Source: Tamarix chinensis (lineage: Eukaryota; Streptophyta; Magnoliopsida; Caryophyllales; Tamaricaceae). From it: a stretch of DNA of 64,000 bases. Positions within the stretch are counted from its first letter, which is position 1, and every line of letters begins with the position of its first letter. Location: the NCBI GenBank assembly GCA_030549775.1, contig CM060172.1, forward strand, positions 3,264,123 through 3,328,122, written 5' to 3'. A program made the position numbers and the translations under genes. This document shows, one piece after another, positions 11,695-24,279 of the stretch. The notes below the pieces were generated by a model. That model was not told the origin of the DNA. It did no database searches and worked only from the letters and a program-made list of their open reading frames with translations.

Positions 11695-13940
11695 TATATA
11701 CACATATGATTGTTTTGATGAAAATAGTTATTGAAGTACTGATCAATTACCCTATACCTAGTCCAAAAACCCTTATTAACAAAGTCTATGGTTCCTATCA
11801 TATGATGAATCACACAATCCTTTGAGGAAAGGAAGGATGAGCTCATTGTATGATCTCTCCAATTCCTTCTAAGACAAGTCTTATAGAGTGGATCTAAGGG
11901 AGGATAACTCTTTGACCATGAAGGAAATGTCTCCCCCTTATGAAGATAACCAAATAGACCAATTATTTGTGCTCATGTGGAGTGCTTCAGAGTAATAGGA
12001 ATGCCACAAGTGTATCTATGAATAGATCCTTCATCAAATCAAGTGTTACTATAGAATAGTGTCACTAGACTAGGGTATGTAGAAACAAGAATTTTATATA
12101 GGGGAATAAAACATAGACCACAAAGTCTCTTATAAAATATAAATTGTTGTTATGTAAAATCCAAGGACACATATCTCTCTTTAAGGCCCCCTTTCAAGTA
12201 ACAAATGTTAATGTAGTCTGATTGAGAGGAGATAGAGAGAAAATAGTACTTCAATAGAGTAAAAAACTCTACTCAATTGAGAGGAAAAACTTTTCCCTTA
12301 GGTATAATGAGAAAGAAGAGAGAGGAAGAGGATAATGGATTGGAAAGAAAATACTGAAAGATTAGTGAACCTACAAGTATATTTTACCCTAGATATATAA
12401 TAATATTTATAGTCATACTTCCAATGCAATTTTTTCACAGTGTTTGATCATTATAGTAATCAATGTTAATTTTAAATATGTATATAGCCTTCTAACGTAG
12501 AAAAATATTCAATCAGAATCTCAAGTTAAATTTTAAATCAACCCACTAAATTTAGGAAGCTAATAAAATAGTCCATCAATAGAGTGAAGTTTATAAATTA
12601 TTTATCCTGGACCACATTTAATCATCTTAAAATTTAAAAGAGGTTTTTATTAATTGTTGATCTAATCAAGAAAATTCTAGCCACCAATTTTCCTAAATTT
12701 AACATCTAGGTACAATAAACCATATGATAGAATTTTAACTTAAGAGGAAAAGTTGAATATTTTATAGTGTAGGAAGTGAATGACAAAGCCAAATTCACCT
12801 AAATAAAATAAAATCTCCATTCTAAGTAAATATGGAAATTAAATCCAAATTATGTCGACTTATTCCAGTTTGGGGCACTTTGAAAAATTTAACCTTAATA
12901 CTAGATTGGGAGCATCCTTACATATAACCACTTTTTTAATATAATATCCTGTTTAGGGTACATAAGCAAAGAATTTCAACATTTGAACTCCAATATTTTG
13001 TTCCAGTATAAGATGGATAAATTCAAAAAGATAGTTTATAACCTAAGGAAGGTAGTTAATTTTAGTATGACCAAACATGATATTATTTTGTGGAAACATA
13101 TAAAAATTTAGTTATGAGGGTTTTGCCCAAAATATGTAGTGGATTTAGTCTAGTTGGTATAAAAAAAATTAATATTATAGAATAGAGATTAATAAAAATT
13201 TAAAACTTTATGTAAACTTAATTTGGCCAAAATCCCAACTAAAATAGCTCAAAAATGATGTACATAGGTTACAAATTGAGGAATTAGGGTTCACCTAATT
13301 TTCACAAAAAATTGTCATGGGAAAGTGGAATAAGTTATTAGATAGGAAGATAATCTAGGTAAAACACAATTCATTATCCAATTTTTTCTTAACTAAAGCA
13401 AACACATCATTCATAACATATGAACTAGAAGAGGAGTTTAAAACTTACTTTACTTTGGTTCACTACATTTCTTGAAGAAAACACTAAGAAATTGATACCA
13501 AGAGACTTGTTAAGCCCTAATGATTTGTACGAGATAAATATTAAGTGATTTGGATGAGAGTTAAGAGGGATATGGAGGAGAGAATGTGGAGAAAAGTGAG
13601 GGTCATTCAAACTAGGTCCATTGGCATAAAGGATGAGGAAAAAGAATAAAAAATAATATTTTAATGCCTAGGTTATTTGGTACCTAGACATTTCTGTGAA
13701 CTATCGCATCAATTATGTTTTTTAATTTTTAACCACATGGCTAATCTTTGATTATAAGCTATTTCTCTCTTTTTGTTCAGCTAGTTTACTTGAATCACTC
13801 AATTGATGGAATAAGTAACAATTTACTCAAAAATGACATTTGGATTAGTTTTTTATTCATTAATGCAAAACCAAGGCCATATAAAAATGTTAAGTATAGG
13901 GAATTTCAATTAAACACACATAGTTAAATGATCCTTATAG
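11695..13940. other. AT-rich remnants, possible copia 3' end, no gene
   Basis: I see no conserved reading frame. Minus-strand sequence at about 11930-11945 reads AAGGGGGAGACATTT, the kind of purine tract found before the 3' LTR of copia elements. A 'ttgttttgatgaaaat' block near 11708 also resembles copia LTR junctions. From 12400 to 13920 the sequence is AT-rich, with no terminal repeats or coding motifs I can recognise. Confidence 0.25.
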
Positions 13941-13954
13941 TGTAGTAGTAGTAG

Positions 13955-14062
<108 letters not shown>

Positions 14063-14339
14063 TATTTTTTTAGTACAAACACGATGTATTTAAAAAGGAG
14101 AATACTAATATAGAATTAGAAATTATGCAAGCATTTTTCTTTTCTTGTATGAAGTTGAAGAGAATTTGGTGTACATCATTCATACTTCTCTTCTTCTTCT
14201 TCTTCTTCTTCTTTCTCTCCCCTACAATTTCAAATATGCTCTTATGGTACTTTAATACCCCATCCAAAAATCCTTTATATTCTAATTGGAATTATGTTGA
14301 TATAAAAGTAAATGAGTTTGTTTTGAGATAGACTTGAAA

Positions 14340-15382
14340 TGCTAATAAAAATATAAATTTTAGGCATATTGAATGATTGGTTTACATAACTGATCAACTG
14401 GTGGGTTGAGAAATTAACATTCTTATTCCAGACAAACAAGTTGACTTGTTTGCCTAAACCCATTGACTGGTTGTCCTGCGATTGTAGATCCATTTTTATT
14501 TTGATTCAAATTTCTCTCTAATGATTATAAAAACTTCCAATTAGAATCTAGTTATTTTAATAAACATGTTTTAGTAATTTAGGATTATTTTCACATTATT
14601 TAGATCATTATATTACTTTAATTAGCCAAAAGTTTCCCAAAAGACACTTTTGAAGCAAGCTTCATCTTTTTCTTCTCCTTAATGGATCCCTCTCTCTTGT
14701 AGTAGCTGGGGATGTGAGATTGACTTTGTGCACCATCCCCTAATATGATAACCCATTACCATGTTCATTTTTTACTACACTCAACCCCCACCACCTCCAT
14801 CAAGTTAGCCTTCACTTCTTGGCTTACCCATACTCAACCTCACCAGTGTCATTCCCTTTCTCCTAAGAATTTCAACAAGCTTTGCGTCTATACTTATCAT
14901 TTATGATCCATTCTCATTCCTCACTTGTTTTATTTCTCTCTTCTCCCTTTTTTGTGTGGAAAATTACCCTAAATGTTGAACATCCTTCCGTTTTCTCTCT
15001 TTTTCCCTCTATGGGAAAATGAGTTGGTCTCTTGTTAGACCCCTAGTAGGTTTATGATTATGCCTAAGAGTTAGGTTAACTAGTTATTAATATTTTTCCC
15101 ACTTCTTTAGGGTATTTTTATATTTTTGATTATTTAAATTTTTGGTTCGATTCCTATATTTGATTTTGTAAAACTACCAAGTTCATTTGATCTATAATAT
15201 CATTTTAGCCCTTGTTTTCTTGTATTGTCCTTGTTCCATTTTACCTTGAGTTAGGCACTAGTTAGGTGATGATTACACCTCTATCATGGTTGATGTGGCA
15301 ATAAAATTCCCAAATTTATTTCTAAATATTTTGCGTTGTCTTAAAAATAAAAATTTATGGTTCAAAAATTAGGGGTGTTATA
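14340..15382 (+). repeat. LTR-like repeat, copy 3 (inverted relative to copies 1 and 2)
   Basis: The segment 14375-14670 is the reverse complement of the ends of copy 1 (2540-2840) and copy 2 (11302-11600), including the 'aaaagacacttttgaagc' block and the 'gattctaattagaatc'-type block. It then runs through a pyrimidine-rich stretch (14680-15010) and ends aggggtgttata at 15382. That end matches the GGGGTGTTA(C/T)A terminus of other LTRs in this window, so I take 15382 as the true LTR end. The start is less clear because similarity fades before 14340. No gene was found. Confidence 0.5.
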
Positions 15383-15389
15383 GGTACCC

Positions 15390-16747
15390 ATATCCTCTTT
15401 TTTATCCATAGGGTTTAGCTCTTAATGTATCATCAATAACAATGCATTTCTTTGGAATCTAAATTTTCTTTGAGGTGATGCTATGAAATTTAAAGGTTGA
15501 GCTCAAGTTGATATGCAATCCTCTTAATAAATTTTATGACATATTTTTAAGGTTTGCAATAGCATTTTATTTTTCTATACTATTTGATGAAAAATGATAT
15601 TTAGTCTTTTCAGTTTTGCATCTAACTTTAGTTTCAAATTTCTATCCATAGATGTAAACATTTTCTTTTCAACCTTTTAACTTTTCATAGCTTGAATATA
15701 AATTGGAGATACAATTTTTTTTTAAAAAAATCTAACATGTGACAAGAAAATTTCTCAAAATTATTAAAACACTTATTAATAGTAATTAATTGATTTTGAG
15801 ACTTTAGACGATAATTTTTTGCCTCATCTTCTTTACTAGAAGTTGCATCGTGTGAAATGATCAAGTAGGGTCGTGAAGATTTTTATTTTTCTTTATTGTA
15901 GGAAGTTATGTTCAATATTTCCCAAATACGTTTTAGTGGTGACAAACTATATAATTGATTTATACACTTTTTCTCCTATACCATAATGGAGCATCAAACT
16001 ACCTTTGTCCTTCGATGTGGCTATTTTCTTATCAAATGTCATCCATTCTTCAATTTGTCTATCAATTAATTTTGAATGATGGACCGCAAGTCTTGATTTT
16101 GTGACTTGAAGAAGCTCTTAATTGCCCTTTTCCAAATTTTGAATTTTTAGTTAATGAATAACTAAGGCTTTTATGGTGCCAAGTCTTTGCCTATATGGAC
16201 ATCCATACCTTGAGATCTTAAGATTTTGATTATTAGAATAATTTGATGAAACCTCAATCTATGATATCTATTGAAATACCATATAGATACTTAAATTTTA
16301 TGAGAAATAAGTAAAAGGATGGAAAACAATAAACTCAAAATATCTAGTGGTTCAAGAACCTCTATAAAGTTTCTCTACATCTACTAATAAATATTTAGTC
16401 TTTTGGATTTGAATCTCTCTTTATTTTTAGTAGCTATTTGATGTTGAGGAATCCTTTATTAGTCTATGAGCTAATAATCTTGATGACTCTCAAGGAGATG
16501 AAATTAAATCTACCTAGTTATCCTTTATAGGTTTATGATACTATAATCTCAATGAACTCTCTTATGAATGCTAGACAACACACCACCCTTCACTTATGTT
16601 TGAGATAGTGAATTTGAATAAATACAATTAGAATATTAATTAGATATCATATGAAAGTAAGTAATTACTAGTGATATATTTGATTATATCTACAAAAATA
16701 ATAATTACAAGTGTATGAGCACTTAAGATAAATGCGGAGAACAACTT
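15390..16747 (-). other. Possible copia-type gag remnant and flank
   Basis: Minus-strand translation gives Lys-rich, Leu-spaced fragments resembling the coiled-coil part of SIRE-type copia gag proteins, all broken by stops. No catalytic or zinc-finger motif is visible. It forms the left flank of the Athila-type element. Without that insertion it would join the sequence at 40401, so both flanks may belong to one older element. The assignment is weak. Confidence 0.25.
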
Positions 16748-18161
16748 GAGTATGGTGTGGCCATAACTGATGAACAATTTAAACCCTCTTGTTAATTATT
16801 ATATTGGTAAATAAGGATATCATTCTAAACCAAAAATTAAGAGGATTCACCTTTATTTAGCTAGCTCACAAATAATAAAAATAAAAGACTTTAAATCATA
16901 CAAAAATAAATAATAAAAAAATATCCAATTATTAAGGTTTTAAAAATAGAAAATAATAAAAAGAATAAATAAAATAATAACAATAATAAATGAATGAAAA
17001 TATGATGAATGTGCTAGGGAAATCAAAATCCAACACCATACTAGGTTACAATAATAATTTTTGAATTTTCTTTTAATTACAAGAAAGAGACTGACCAAGT
17101 TCCAAGCAAGAATTAGATATATATAACTTATATTACTTCACTGAAATAATTAATACAACAGAGAACCAATATTAAATCCTATTAATTTCTTGCAGTATGG
17201 TCACAATAAGTGGCGCCTATATTTAATTAGATTTAAAGCATTAAGCACAAGTGGAAGGATATTAGTCTAAGTACCGAAATTATTACCCCAAGTGTGTCTA
17301 GTTGTATTCCACTTGTTTGATCCACATGTATTTAAATATTCCACTACTCCAATTAGAATTACAAGACTATTAGGTGAATTGTTATATGACCTAGCTGTAA
17401 TTTATACACATAAATTAAAGTATATTCATATAGCCACCTATCAAGCATATAATCTAACACACTGTCACCATGAGGAAGCTAGAACAAAGCATGTATCATA
17501 TAAATCATACTTGATAGAATCATATATATAAACAATAGCAAGTAAAATAGAGTCAATGAACAATTTCATCAAACAAAGAAAAAAAATATTATATCTCAAA
17601 CCTAAATCTAGGGTTTCAACCTATTCCTAAGCAATAAATATTTAGCTAATAATAATAAATAAATTTAATACACAAACATATATATCAAAAATAGAGAAAG
17701 TAATAACTAAAATTAATTATGGATGAATATTTAGCCATTTATTCATAGGAAATTTTCTAAATTTCATATGAAATAACCTCTTCTGAATCATTTTCCTTTT
17801 TTCAATCTCCTAGATTGAGTCACTTCTCTTTCTTTTGCCTCTAGATTTTTTTTCTTTCTATAGTACGACGCATCACTATTTTGCACCTTTATGCTCTCTC
17901 TCTTCACCTGGTTCCCCTAGTGCACCTTCCTTTCTCCTATCATAACGTCACTTCTTCTTTTTTATTTTTTTATATTTTATTTTCATCTTTAGATAGTCCC
18001 GCTCACTCCTTTCTCTCTTTATTCTTTTCTCTTGCGGTGTGAGGCCTCCTATTGCTATCTCCCTCCTATCTCCCCTTCTCATCTTTTTCCTTTGTGTCTA
18101 AGGCTTGTGCCACCCCTTCTCACTTATTTTTCTTTTTCTTTCTTTTTGTGGCAATGTGTTA

Positions 18162-19043
18162 TGATATATATCTCCAAAATTTGTATTTAAATAATTCTAT
18201 TAATTTTTATAGATTATGTTGTACCTATAATTATTTTTCTTATTGCGTGATTGTTTAGGAAATTAATTCAAAACATGTGAATGGATCAAGGAGATTGCTG
18301 TAGCTGCTGCTGGGAGTTGTTACCGAAATTGTGTTGTATTAATTTGTAGAAAAATCCTATGTGATGCATTCGCCACCATATTTGGCTAATGGGGATTAAG
18401 CTGGCTGTGTAATCTGCCACCCGACCCATATTTATTGGGTTAGTTGGAATATGGATTACTTAACCCTTGGTAACCATGATTAGCTATTATATTTTAGCTC
18501 ATGGGAATTGTTTGTAAATCCATTAACCTGGGTTATTATTCATTGTAATTATTTTTATAAGAGTGGGCTGTTTCTTTGTCCAGCCTGTCGATCCATGATG
18601 TGTATGTTTCGGTTGATCCTTGGGTTGTATTTGGGCTGATTCGTATGAGAGATGTAGGCTAGCGATTGTATACGTTGTATTTCTTTCTCTTGTAATGTAT
18701 ACACCATATAAAAGTCGTATACACCGGTTGTAGGGGACACTTTTGGTCGAATACAATTGTGATTACATTTTTCTGGAACTCTCTCTCTCTCTCTCTCTCA
18801 TTCTCTCTCTCGTGATCTCCTCATTCGAAGCTTCTTCTCCTTCTTTCCAATTTCTTTCTCGATCTGCTTCTCGATCTTTTCTGTTCTACAACTTCAGTAG
18901 CCATTGATTGAACTGCGCTCTGAGTTTTCTAATCTTCCTTTGGAGACAATTACTCAGGCTGATTATATTGGTGAATCGAACCCCACGCTTGATTTAATTT
19001 TCGATCCGGCAAAATTTCTGTGAAACCCGTCCAGGTTTCATCA
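18162..19043 (+). repeat. 5' LTR of the CRM-like element
   Basis: 882 bp with TG...CA ends. It contains the TATA box at 18707, a (CT)n tract at 18778-18799 and a pyrimidine-rich U5. A direct repeat of GTATACACC lies on each side of the TATA box. Confidence 0.95.
18707..18714 (+). promoter_or_regulatory. TATA box in the 5' LTR
   Basis: TATAAAAG is conserved at 24826-24833 in the 3' LTR. The surrounding GTATAC repeats are partly mutated in the 3' copy. The position about 545 bp into the LTR fits a U3/R promoter. Confidence 0.65.
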
Positions 19044-19045
19044 TT

Positions 19046-19058
19046 TGGTATCAGAGCC
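19046..19058 (+). other. Primer binding site, initiator tRNA-Met
   Basis: TGGTATCAGAGCC starts two bases after the 5' LTR. It is the standard plant initiator tRNA-Met primer site used to prime minus-strand DNA synthesis. Confidence 0.95.
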
Positions 19059-19787
19059 TTGAATATTCGAGTGCTCGTAGTTTAATTCATTTGTTACTGA
19101 ACTTTTATTGTTTTGTTCATCATTCTTGAGTTCGCTAACCTGTAGTTCTGAAGTGTTGATTCTAGGGTTTGTGATTGACAAAAATCGAACGATTTTTGTC
19201 GTGATTAAGCCGGCAACCAAGAGGGTTGTGTTGACGAAGGCGGAACTATGTAGGAAACCCTAATTAGATTTTGAAAAATTCGTAGTTAAGGTTTGGTCAA
19301 GATTCTTGAATCTTGAAAATATTCGAGGAATACTCCTCGATCGGTAAACTGAAACCTTACTTTTGCTAATTACTGCAATTGTTAGATGTCAATTTAACAT
19401 TTTATTACGAATTGATAATTCTGCTCACAATTGAAAGAGTGCGCAGGAAGTGATTAAATTCCAGCGAACCCTTGGTTCTAGAAAGGGGTAAGGACTCCAA
19501 GAAGAGGGGTCCTATCTCGTTAATTGGCTTAATTGCTCAATTTTCTCTCGCGGTAATATCGTTTCTTTCTTGAAAATTTCCGTTCTATTAGGCTCAACAA
19601 CTGTCTAGAAATTATTGCGCGTTTTGTGTGTTCGGGTACACTCTTTAATCTTGTGTGGTGCTGTGATCTCTTTTATACCTAGTCGTGGTCAATTTGCTGT
19701 TCTGATTGGATTGATAATAAAGTAATCTTAGCTCTAGACTGACTGTTATTTGTGCCTTATCTTGTGCTTCATAAAGTAAACCCGATA

Positions 19788-20642
19788 ATGTCTAATAACA
19801 GCCAATCTGTTAATCAATCTATCTCGGTATCTGGCAATGATTTATTACAAACTCTTAGGACTTTTCAAGAACAAATGACTGCCCAACTTGTTGTTTTATC
19901 TGCTAACCTAGAACATAGGATAGGAGAACAAGAAATAAGAATTAATGAATTGCAGAATAACATAATAGATAACCAACATGCTGGGGTATTAGGAAGAGCT
20001 CCTATGGACCCTAGAACTAGGATTCCACCTTTACATAGTTTAGAAGAACTAGAAGATCAAATATCCAATAATAGTGATAGGAGGCCTAGACAGAATAATA
20101 TACAAGAAAGAGAATTAGACCTAGTTGATAGGAACCTAAATAATCTTAAGTTTAATATACCTGGATTCCATGGGAAAAGTGACCCTGATTATTACTTTGA
20201 GTGGGAAAGAAAGATATAATTAGTGTTTGAATGTCATAATTATTCTGATGAGAAGAAAATTAAGGTAGCAATAGTAGAATTTACAGAATATGCATCTTCT
20301 TGGTATCACAATCTTGTCTTAAATAGGCATAAGAGTGGAGAACCACCTATACAAACATGGGATGAATTTAAGATTCTAATTAGGAAAAGGTTTGTTCCAA
20401 GTTACTATTATAGGGAATTGCATAAAAAGTTGTAGACATTAAATTAGGGAAATAGGTCTGTGGATGAATACTTTAAGGAAGTAGAGGTATTAGTGATTAA
20501 AACAGGAGTTGTTGAGGATGAGGATGCTACAATGGCTAGATTCTTAAGTGGATTAAACTCTGAGATAGCTAATAAGGTAGAATTATATCCTTGTGGTACT
20601 TTAAGTGAAATGGTTAATATAGCTACCAAGATAGAGAGTTAG
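19788..20642 (+). pseudogene. gag of the CRM-like element
   Basis: Gag would form the virus-like particle core. I place the start at the ATG at 19788 (MSNNSQSVNQS), because the upstream in-frame ATG at 19752 adds only twelve weakly convincing residues. The N-terminal part holds a Leu/Glu-rich coiled-coil region (LSANLEHRIGEQEIRINEL). The retrotransposon gag domain follows: FEWERKI, then SSWYHNLVL, then TWDEFKILIRKRFVP, then VDEYFKEVEVL. In-frame stops sit at 20217 (TAA) and 20433 (TAG), with another TAG shortly after. Each is one C-to-T change away from a Gln codon, as expected for deamination of methylated cytosine. Otherwise the frame is kept to about 20642. Confidence 0.88.
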
Positions 20643-21752
20643 ATAAGGAGAACTAGGCAGTATAAACCCCCATGGAATTGGGATTAGGAGTACCCTAAAA
20701 AGGAATTTTGGAGGAACTAATTCTGGAAAATGGAAGAATAATGGGAGGTTTGAACCTAGAAGTAAGAGTAATGAAGTTAAAGTAGGAAACAAGACTGAGA
20801 AGGGGAGAGCTATAATAGCTAATCCTACTAGTGGTCCCAACAGAACTAGAGATATAAAATGCTTTAAGTGTGGGGGATTAGGTCACATAGCTTCTGAATG
20901 CCCGAATAAGAGGAACATCTTAATTAGAGATTCTGGAGATATAGAGTTTGAATATGAAGAGGAAGAATTGGAGACTAACTTGATTAGGGATGATGCTAGT
21001 GAATCAGAAGAAGAAATAGAACTTCCAATAAGTAGAGAGGTTTTTATTGTACGTAGGGCTTTAAATAGTAATAAGTTACCTAATTCAAATGCAATTCAGA
21101 GAGAAAACATATTTCATACTCGATGTTTGATTGATGTTAAGTGTTTTAACATGGCCATAGATAGTGGTAGTTGTATTAATGCTTCTAGTACCTTATTAGT
21201 ATCTAAGTTAGGCTTACTAACTACTAGACATCCAAAACCTTATAGACTACAGTGGTTAAATGAGTTAGGGGATGTTAAAGTTAGTCAGCAGGTTCTAATA
21301 AATTTAAAGTTAGGTAAGTATGAGGGTTCTATTCTGTGTGATATTGTTCCAATGTATGCTGCTCATTTATTATTAGGAAGACCTTGGCAATATGATAGGA
21401 GAGTGACACATGATGGTTATAAAAATAGATACACCTTACATAAGGATGATAAGAAAATTATTTTAGCACCTATGAATCCAAAAGAAATCTTTGATGATCA
21501 AATTAAAATAAAGTTTGATTATAAGGAACTATCCAAACAGAGTATAGAGATTGGAATTAGTTCAAAGGAAGTTAAAGGAATATCTGGGTTTTATGCTAAG
21601 AGTGGAGATGTTGAAAAGGCTATTAAGAGACAAGAAAATGTATATTTGATGGTTTATAAGGAATGTTATGAATGTCAATTGGATTTAAGTGAGGAAGTGC
21701 CTACTGATGTGAGGAACTTATTAGAGGAATATAGTGAACTATTTCCTAAGTA
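20643..21752 (+). pseudogene. gag zinc knuckle and aspartic protease region
   Basis: After a frameshifted stretch rich in Asn, Arg and Lys, a CCHC zinc knuckle lies at 20860-20907 (CFKCGGLGHIASEC). This is the nucleic-acid binding end of Gag. The open frame 20968-21753 then carries an acidic linker and the retroviral-type protease, with the active-site triplet DSG in MAIDSGSCINASS near 21160. The C-terminal protease signature LLLGRPWQYD lies near 21370. The protease would cut the polyprotein. The frame ends at a TAA where RT should continue (FPK then stop, then IPYGLPP), so one point mutation separates protease from RT. Confidence 0.88.
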
Positions 21753-22610
21753 AATCCCCTATGGATTACCTCCATTAAGGAGGATAGAATATCAAATAGA
21801 CTTTGTACCAGGAGCTGTTATACCAAACAGACCTGCTTATAGGGCTAATCCTGAAGAGGTAAAGGAATTAAAGAGGCAGGTTTCTGAATTATTGAGTAAA
21901 GGCTATATTAAGGAATCAATGAGTCCCTATGCAATTCCAGTATTATTAGTGCCTAAGAAAGATGGAAGTTGGAGGATGTGCATAGATAGTAGAGCAGTAA
22001 AAAAAAAACCATTAAGTATAGGTATCCTATACCAAGGCTAGATGAGATGTTAGACCTTCTCCATGGTGCTGTGATTTTTTCAAAAATAGACTTAAAAAGT
22101 GGATACCATCAAATTAGAATGAAGTTAGGAGATGAATGGAAGACAACCTTCAAAACGAACGTTGGGTTATATGAATGGTTAGTAATTCCCTTTGGATTAT
22201 CCAATGCTCCCAGTACTTTCATGAGACTTATTTACAACAAATCTTTAGAAGAATATTTGAGACATTTACAAAAAATCTTTAGAAGAACATTTGATACATT
22301 TAAGAATTATTTTGGATGTGTTTAAAGCAGAACATTTGTATGCCAATTTAGCTAAATTTAGGTTTTGTTTAGAAAGTGTAGTATTCCTAGGATTTTTTGT
22401 GGGTAAAGATGGTATATCTGTGGATAAAGAAAAGATTAAAGCTATTCAAGAGTGGCCTGTACCTAAAACTGTGACTGAAGTAAGGAGTTTCCATGGTTTG
22501 TGTTCTTTTTACCGAAGATTTGTTAGGAATTTTAGTACCATAGCTGCTCCCTTAACAACAATAACAAAAAAAGAAAAGAAAAAAAAATAGGTTTAAATGG
22601 GGTTCAGAAC
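21753..22610 (+). pseudogene. Reverse transcriptase, catalytic motif deleted
   Basis: Conserved RT blocks are visible: YGLPPLRRIEYQIDF near 21757, [16 protein letters not shown] near 21950, [22 protein letters not shown] near 22050, then [11 protein letters not shown] near 22190. The next block should be the VVYFDDILIYS active site. Here FMRL runs directly into IYNKSLEE, so about 27 residues including the two catalytic aspartates are missing near 22232. Immediately after, a 34-bp tandem duplication (22239-22272 and 22273-22306) shifts the frame by one. The frame then continues as [24 protein letters not shown] and the [12 protein letters not shown] block near 22490. A homopolymer-rich frameshift near 21990 adds to the damage. 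The element cannot make active RT. Confidence 0.9.
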
Positions 22611-22681
22611 AACAAAAATCTTTTGAAACTCTTAAAGATAAATTAACCCAAGCACCTGTATTAACTCTTGACTTTGAAAAG

Positions 22682-23035
22682 ATGTTTGAATTAGACTATG
22701 ATGCTTCAGGGTTGGGAATAGAGGCTGTACTTTCTCAAGAAGGTAAACCTATAGCTTATTTTAGTGAAAAACTAAATGGTAGTACTTTAAATTACTCTAC
22801 TTATGAAAATGAATTATTTGCATTGGTAAGAGCATTAGAAGTTTGGCAACATTACTTATGGATTAGAGAGTTTGTTATAAACACTGATCAAGAAGCTATC
22901 AAATATTTAAAAAGTTAGTCAAAATTAAATAGAAGGCAGGGTAGGTGGATTGAATTTATTGAAAGTTTTCCTTATATAATTAAATATAAAAAGAGAGGTG
23001 ATAATGTAGTTGCAGATGCTTTATCTAGGAGACAT
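22682..23035 (+). pseudogene. RNase H domain of the CRM-like pol
   Basis: The Ty3 RNase H removes the RNA template during reverse transcription. The four expected acidic positions are present: D in [15 protein letters not shown] in [13 protein letters not shown] in [11 protein letters not shown], and D in VVADALSRR near 23015. A TAG stop at 22916 lies where a Gln is expected (KS then stop, then [10 protein letters not shown]). It follows the frame-disrupted end of RT and leads straight into integrase at 23039. Confidence 0.9.
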
Positions 23036-23038
23036 GCT

Positions 23039-24268
23039 TTGTTGAATGCTGTAGACACCACTTTGTTGGATTTTTCTTGCATCAAGCTTTTATACTTGGA
23101 GGATCATGATTTTAAGGAAATTTATAAAAATTGGGAAAATGCTACACAAGGAAAATATTATATCTCTGAAGGTTACTTATTTAGAGAAAATAGATTATGT
23201 ATTCCTGATTGTTCATATAGGGGACTATTAACTCAAGAAGCTCATAATGGTGGACTAATGACACACTTAGGATTTCAAAAGACTTTAGATATACTAATTG
23301 ATCATTTCTACTGGCCTCATATGAAAATGGATGTGTTGAAATATTTTGATAATTGTATAGCTTGTAGACAGGCTAAGTCCACATCAAAACCTTTTGGGTT
23401 ATATACTCCATTACCTATTCCTAATCAGTCCTGGACTGATGTTTCCTTAGATTTCATTTTAGGCTTGCCTAGGACTAATAGTGCCAAAGATTCAACAATG
23501 GTTGTAGTAGATAGGTTTAGTAAGATGGATCATTTTGTACCTTGCACTAAAAAAAATGATGTTGTGGCTGAATTGTTCTTTTCTCATATATTTAAACTGC
23601 ATGGAATACCTAAAACAATAGTGTCAGATAGGGATGTTAAATTTCTGAGTAATTTTTGGAAGGTTTTGTGGAGTAAGTTAGGAACTAAACTGTTATTTTC
23701 AACCACATGTCACTCTCAAACAGATGGACAAACAGAGGTAGTAAATAGGACATTAGGTAATATGTTGAGAGCTGTCCTTGGAAAGAATCTTAAACAATGG
23801 GAACATGTATTTCCTTAGGTATAATTTGCTTATAATAGAACATTACATTCTACAACTAAAAAGACTCCATTTGAGGTTGTGTATGGTTTTAATCCTTTGA
23901 CTCCTCTTGACCTGGGCCCTTTGTCTAATTCTGAATTACATAACTTTGATGCTGAATCTCGTGTCGTAAATATAAAGAAATTACATGAATATGTGAGTCA
24001 ACAAATTGCTAAGAGGGTTCAAGAAATGGCTGAGAATGCTAATAAAAGGAGAAAGAAAATGATTTTCCAACCTGGAGATTTAGTTTGGGTACACCTTAGG
24101 AAGGAACGTTTTCCAAACCTTCAAAAATCGAAATTAGAAAGAATTAATGATAATGCTTACAAAATTGATTTACCTGCTGAGTTTGGTAATGTTAGTGATT
24201 CTTTTAATGTTGTTGATCTTAGTTCGTTTATGGGTATTAATCAGGTTTCAGAGATGAAACCTCACTAA
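23039..24268 (+). pseudogene. Integrase of the CRM-like element
   Basis: Integrase inserts the cDNA. The HHCC zinc finger is visible near 23240-23375 ([13 protein letters not shown] then CIACRQAKS). The D,D-35-E core follows: SLDFILGLP near 23450, VSDRDVKF near 23625, and the Glu in [11 protein letters not shown] near 23725. A TAG and a TAA at about 23816 break the frame where VEFAYN is expected. The C-terminal part then runs 23879-24268 with GDLVWVHLRKERFPNLQKSKL, INDNAYKIDLP and FNVVDLSSF. No standard chromodomain is present. A stop just before the polypurine tract is again a plausible Gln-to-stop change. Confidence 0.92.
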
Positions 24269-24279
24269 GAAGAGGGGAA
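24267..24279 (+). other. Polypurine tract of the CRM-like element
   Basis: AAGAAGAGGGGAA directly abuts the TG of the 3' LTR at 24280. It is the expected plus-strand primer site. It overlaps the end of the integrase reading frame. Confidence 0.92.

Noticed and set aside
14125..14331. Small Phe-rich ORF with a hydrophobic stretch
   Set aside because: The hydrophobic run is encoded by the (CTT)n repeat at 14190-14212.
18523..18756. Minus-strand ORFs repeated at 24654-24875
   Set aside because: They are antisense within the two LTRs of the CRM-like element and recur only because the LTRs are duplicates.
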